From: Bacteroidota bacterium
GTDB lineage: Bacteria; Zhuqueibacterota; Zhuqueibacteria; Zhuqueibacterales; Geothermadaptataceae
DNA length: 9,569 nucleotides
NCBI GenBank assembly: GCA_011375275.1
Contig: DRLW01000481.1
Location: 1 to 9,569 of the forward strand
Direction: 5' to 3'
This document shows, piece after piece, positions 7,371 to 9,569 of the stretch. Every line of letters begins with the position of its first letter. The first letter of the stretch is position 1. Under the pieces are notes generated by a model that worked only from the letters and a program-made list of their open reading frames with translations, was not told the origin of the DNA and ran no database searches. A program made the translations under genes and the position numbers.

Positions 7371-7432
7371 TACCGCGACATTCATGTCGCGAACTACGAT
7401 TCGCTCCGTGATTCTGCATACTTTCGCAGGGG
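7371..7432 (+). repeat. Dispersed repeat copy C with CGCGACAT/ATGTCGCG palindrome
   Basis: It starts with the near-perfect palindrome CGCGACATTCATGTCGCG (7374-7391) and runs on through AACTACGATTCG and GTGATTCTGCAT to GGGG. It matches the copy at 7564-7624 in the same orientation at about 55 of 62 positions with one gap. Its palindrome core also occurs twice at the left end of the window (123-182). Confidence 0.8.
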
Positions 7433-7465
7433 CGACCGGCGGGTCATCCCTACTCCGCCGGTCGC
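7426..7465. repeat. Degenerate copy of the GTAGGGGCGACC palindrome forming a long hairpin
   Basis: Positions 7426-7453 match the perfect palindrome at 51-78 at 24 of 28 positions. The left part, GCGACCGGCGG (7432-7442), also pairs perfectly over 11 bp with CCGCCGGTCGC (7455-7465) across a 12-nt loop. No T tract follows on either strand, so it is not a classical terminator. Confidence 0.7.
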
Positions 7466-7563
7466 ATTAATTCCCCGCCCCACACAATCTGAGGAAGAGC
7501 CCTTTTTAATCTGGTTTGGTTAATATCAGCCGGCAGATTGGGCGGCGACGCGGGAGCGTGATG

Positions 7564-7624
7564 TAACGCGACATTCATGTCGCGAACTATGATTCGTCCC
7601 GTGATTCTGCATGCTTTAGCGGGG
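7564..7624 (+). repeat. Dispersed repeat copy D with CGCGACAT/ATGTCGCG palindrome
   Basis: Second direct copy of the ~62-bp repeat, with the palindrome CGCGACATTCATGTCGCG at 7567-7584. It ends seven bases past the sigma gene's stop codon, so it lies directly in that gene's 3' end. Its hairpin could protect or end the transcript, but there is no T tract. Confidence 0.8.
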
Positions 7625-7631
7625 AATTGTC

Positions 7632-8225
7632 TCAGGTCGATAAATCGGGGATGTTCAGCATCTGCCGCAGGCGCTTGACGGCCTCGAAAACATAGTTTTT
7701 GGCGACCTGCGGGGTCACTTTCATAATTTCCGAGATTTCATCATAAGAAAGCCCCTGAAATTTTTTCAGATACAGGGCTTCATACATACGCGAGGGGATT
7801 TTATGCAACGCCTGCTGCAGACGTGCCGAGCGGGCGGCGTGCTCACGCCTTTCGATAATCAGGTCTTCTGCAGAAAAAACCACCATCTCCGCACCGCTGT
7901 TCAGCTCGCGCGCTGCGTGGCGGGTTTTGCGCTCTGCTTCTGCCGCTGTCACAAGCCGGCGCCGCAGACAGGCCAGCAGATAAGCCTGCACAGAATGCAC
8001 CGGTGAAATCGTCCGGCGTTTTTCCCACAAATAGACGAACAAATCCTGGATGCTGTCCTTCACAAGGTCTCTGCGCGGGATGATTTTCATGCCGTAATTG
8101 AACAGCATGGCATAGTGCAGCCGGAAAAGCGTGGCCAGGGCCTGCTCATCTCCGTTGAGCATGGCCTGCCAGAGATCAGGGAGAGCGGGCGTCCCGGTGC
8201 CCTTTGGCACTACCCGCCCGTTCAT
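7632..8225 (-). CDS. ECF sigma factor, FecI/RpoE-like
   Basis: A 197-aa alternative sigma factor of the extracytoplasmic-function group that would direct RNA polymerase to a small set of promoters when released by its anti-sigma factor. Region 2 covers about 26-92 (LATLFRLHYAMLFNYG, then DSIQDLFVYLWEKR, the usual core-binding signature). Region 4 covers about 135-190, with IPSRMYEALYLKKFQGLSYDEIS and a helix-turn-helix near 159-182 ending NYVFEAVKRLRQML. Regions 1 and 3 are absent, as expected for ECF factors. ATG 8225 overlaps the anti-sigma stop (ATGA), indicating translational coupling; GGGAG lies seven bases upstream. The order is reversed from the usual sigma-first arrangement. The target could be the receptor gene downstream, but no matching promoter is obvious. 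A lone HTH regulator is an unlikely alternative because both sigma regions are intact. Confidence 0.92.
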   Translation of the reverse strand: MNGRVVPKGTGTPALPDLWQAMLNGDEQALATLFRLHYAMLFNYGMKIIPRRDLVKDSIQDLFVYLWEKRRTISPVHSVQAYLLACLRRRLVTAAEAERKTRHAARELNSGAEMVVFSAEDLIIERREHAARSARLQQALHKIPSRMYEALYLKKFQGLSYDEISEIMKVTPQVAKNYVFEAVKRLRQMLNIPDLST

Positions 8226-9271
8226 CGCTCCGCTCCCATCAGAATAATTTTATTCCCCTGATAGACCACCCGTGTGTGCAGAACTCTGGCCAGCGCCTCG
8301 ATGATGACGTTCTGGGAGCCATTTTCCACCGACCCGGACAGGGTTCTGCTCAGCAGTGAGCTGTCCCCGACTTCTATGGTGACGGCGTAGGTCTCCTGCA
8401 AACGGCGGGCGATCTCAGAAAATGGTGTGTTATCAAAAATCAGCTTGTCCCCGCTCCAGCTCGTGTAAACCAGTGCGTTTACCCTTTGGGGTTGCAGGGA
8501 GCGGTCTGCACCGGTAAAATCCAGCAGCTCACCGGCATTGAGATAAACCCCGGTCTGCAGGCTGTCGTTTTCAGCCGGGATGCGGACTTCCACCCGGCCT
8601 TCCTCAACCACGACGCGCGTGTGCTCCCGGCGCTTATAAACGGAAAATTTCGTCCCGTGCACGCGAACCTCGCCATCGCCGGTGGTGACGATCAGGCGGG
8701 GATGGGTGTTCTTTTGTGCCGGCCGGAAATCGAAATAAGCCTCGCCATCGAGCCGGAAATAGTGCACGGAGCGCTCCTGCCAGTGCTGCAGCCGGGAGTC
8801 GGCATTGAGAACCACACGCACCTCATCTGCCACTGCCAGCGTACTGCGCTCGCCAAACTGCGTGGTGATGACCTCGACAGCAGGCGTATCCCGAAACAGT
8901 CTGAACAGCTCGCTGTTCCAGGCCAGAAATATGATGCCGAACAGGGACGCAGCAAGGGCGAGAGGCCGCAGCCAGCGCCGGCGTGGGCGCGGCGCCTCTT
9001 CCCGAGTACCGTTGCCGGAGGCTGTCGCATCTGCTGGCGTGCCGGCATGAATCCGGTTCAGCAGAGTGGTTAACTCCGCCTCCACGTCCGGGATTTCTTC
9101 GCTCTCAAAGCGAATCTCGTTCCACAGTTTTTTCGCTTCATCGCAAAGCTGCCTGTGGCGCATATCCGCGTGCACCCAGGCCTGCCAGTTCTCCCTTTCT
9201 TCCGGCAGCGCTTCTCCGGCTACCCAGCGCTGAAAGGATTCATCTGCGATCAGCGATTCGATTTCTTTCAT
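8222..9271 (-). CDS. FecR-like anti-sigma factor
   Basis: A single-pass inner-membrane anti-sigma factor that would hold the adjacent sigma factor in the cytoplasm and respond to a periplasmic signal. The 349-aa product has a cytoplasmic N-terminal segment (1-99; FQRWVAGEALPEERENWQAW), one membrane helix (about 100-118, after PRPRRR, so the positive side is inside), and a periplasmic FecR domain (about 133-232) with NADSRLQHWQ, RLDGEAYFDF and VHGTKFSV. A C-terminal region (about 272-346; KLIFDNTPFSEIARRLQETY, then LSGSVENGSQNVIIEAL) resembles the secretin/TonB short-domain fold (DUF4974 type) found in Bacteroidota FecR proteins. All domains look complete. ATG 9271 has an AGGACAGG purine stretch just upstream. 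It is the first gene of its operon, with the sigma gene overlapping its stop codon. The usual signal is a receptor's STN domain, which the neighbouring receptor lacks, so the partner may lie elsewhere. Confidence 0.92.
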   Translation of the reverse strand: MKEIESLIADESFQRWVAGEALPEERENWQAWVHADMRHRQLCDEAKKLWNEIRFESEEIPDVEAELTTLLNRIHAGTPADATASGNGTREEAPRPRRRWLRPLALAASLFGIIFLAWNSELFRLFRDTPAVEVITTQFGERSTLAVADEVRVVLNADSRLQHWQERSVHYFRLDGEAYFDFRPAQKNTHPRLIVTTGDGEVRVHGTKFSVYKRREHTRVVVEEGRVEVRIPAENDSLQTGVYLNAGELLDFTGADRSLQPQRVNALVYTSWSGDKLIFDNTPFSEIARRLQETYAVTIEVGDSSLLSRTLSGSVENGSQNVIIEALARVLHTRVVYQGNKIILMGAER

Positions 9272-9569
9272 GCAACCTGTCCTGAGTTTATTCTTGCGGC
9301 TGTGTTGGATTGATTCAAATGCAAATGGTAACCAGTCTGCCGTGCTGGTTTCTGATAGTGCTTACAACAAAGCTGTGCGGCCGAACGAGCGCCTTATTAG
9401 TACCTGAAAAGTCAATTCTTGCAATTTTTTGGCAAGACTTCCAAAATCGAAATTTAGAACCGCTAATGAACGCAAATGATTTCAGAATTCCATTCGCGCT
9501 ATTTCGCGACTATGGATATTTTTAATCTCTATTTGTCCGCATCATGTCTGGTTATCCCGTCTTCTCAGC
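9272..9569. other. Intergenic region upstream of the anti-sigma gene
   Basis: The promoter of the anti-sigma/sigma unit should be here, but I see no convincing -35/-10 pair. It is visibly more AT-rich than the genes. A 6-bp hairpin (TCTTGC/GCAAGA, 9417-9437) and a probable dispersed repeat (9457-9515) are present. A short + strand reading frame (9310-9525) runs through the repeat and lacks support as a gene. Confidence 0.4.
9457..9515. repeat. Probable dispersed intergenic repeat with imperfect hairpin
   Basis: The stretch GAACCGCTAATGAACGCAAA and what follows through CATTCGCG and ATTTCGCG resembles a repeat seen between genes of environmental bacteria, as far as I recall. CGCAAATG (9471-9478) pairs with CATTCGCG (9491-9498) at 7 of 8 positions across a 12-nt loop centred near GAATTC. 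Only one copy is present here. Confidence 0.35.

Larger units (their letters stand above)
7151..7631. other. 481-bp intergenic region between sigma gene and receptor gene
   Basis: This holds two direct copies of a ~62-bp repeat (7371-7432 and 7564-7624), a GC-rich hairpin between them (7426-7465), and about 220 nt of leader ahead of the receptor. The receptor promoter should lie here. I see no convincing -35/-10 pair and no clear ECF-type promoter, although TTTTCG occurs twice around a GACATGACG sequence near 7325-7345 on the minus strand. No gene is supported. No recognisable T-tract terminator follows the sigma gene. Confidence 0.5.

Noticed and set aside
7371..7624. CRISPR array
   Set aside because: There are only two copies with imperfect identity, 193 bp apart and longer than a typical CRISPR repeat, and no cas genes. 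It fits a dispersed intergenic repeat.
9310..9525. Short + strand frame (71 aa) at the right end
   Set aside because: It passes through a probable intergenic repeat and has no clear ribosome binding site or domain.
1..9569. tRNA, rRNA or transposase genes
   Set aside because: No cloverleaf, rRNA core sequence or transposase/integrase motif was recognised on either strand by eye.

Overview
The window carries six genes, all on the minus strand. The transcription order is anti-sigma factor, ECF sigma factor, TonB-dependent outer-membrane receptor, SGLT-type sodium/solute symporter, uridine-kinase-like P-loop kinase, and a GH13 subfamily 18 (sucrose-phosphorylase-type) glycoside phosphorylase. 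A receptor with an N-terminal CarboxypepD_reg-like domain, a FecR protein with a C-terminal secretin-like region, and a FecI-type ECF sigma factor together suggest a Gram-negative member of the Bacteroidota/FCB superphylum, possibly one of the moderately GC-rich environmental lineages. The phylum cannot be fixed from this window, and no SusD-like lipoprotein is present.

From right to left (the direction of transcription): 9272-9569 is intergenic, with one likely dispersed repeat. fecR-like (9271-8222) and fecI-like (8225-7632) overlap by four bases (ATGA) and form a two-gene unit in the reverse of the usual sigma-then-anti-sigma order. A 481-bp gap (7151-7631) follows, holding two direct copies of a ~62-bp repeat around a GC-rich hairpin. 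The receptor (7150-4511) comes next and ends in a strong intrinsic terminator. A 316-bp gap then leads to the symporter (4194-2611), which is followed by a second terminator-like hairpin just ahead of the kinase (2443-1790) and the phosphorylase (1770-304). The left end (1-303) carries a perfect 28-bp palindrome and an inverted pair of the same CGCGACAT/ATGTCGCG repeat found on the right.

The genes read as a capture-and-phosphorolysis pathway for a small alpha-glucoside. The receptor would import it through the outer membrane, the symporter would take it or a breakdown product through the inner membrane using sodium, and the phosphorylase would split it with phosphate to alpha-glucose 1-phosphate plus an acceptor. 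The kinase would phosphorylate either the disaccharide before cleavage or the released acceptor. Sucrose is the default substrate guess. A His where the best-studied sucrose phosphorylase has Tyr, and the tightly linked unassigned kinase, leave sucrose 6F-phosphate, glucosylglycerate or glucosylglycerol open.

The most interesting points are the kinase-phosphorylase pairing, the repeats that bracket the four catabolic genes but not the regulators, the reversed anti-sigma/sigma order, and a receptor that lacks the signalling domain expected of a FecI/FecR partner.
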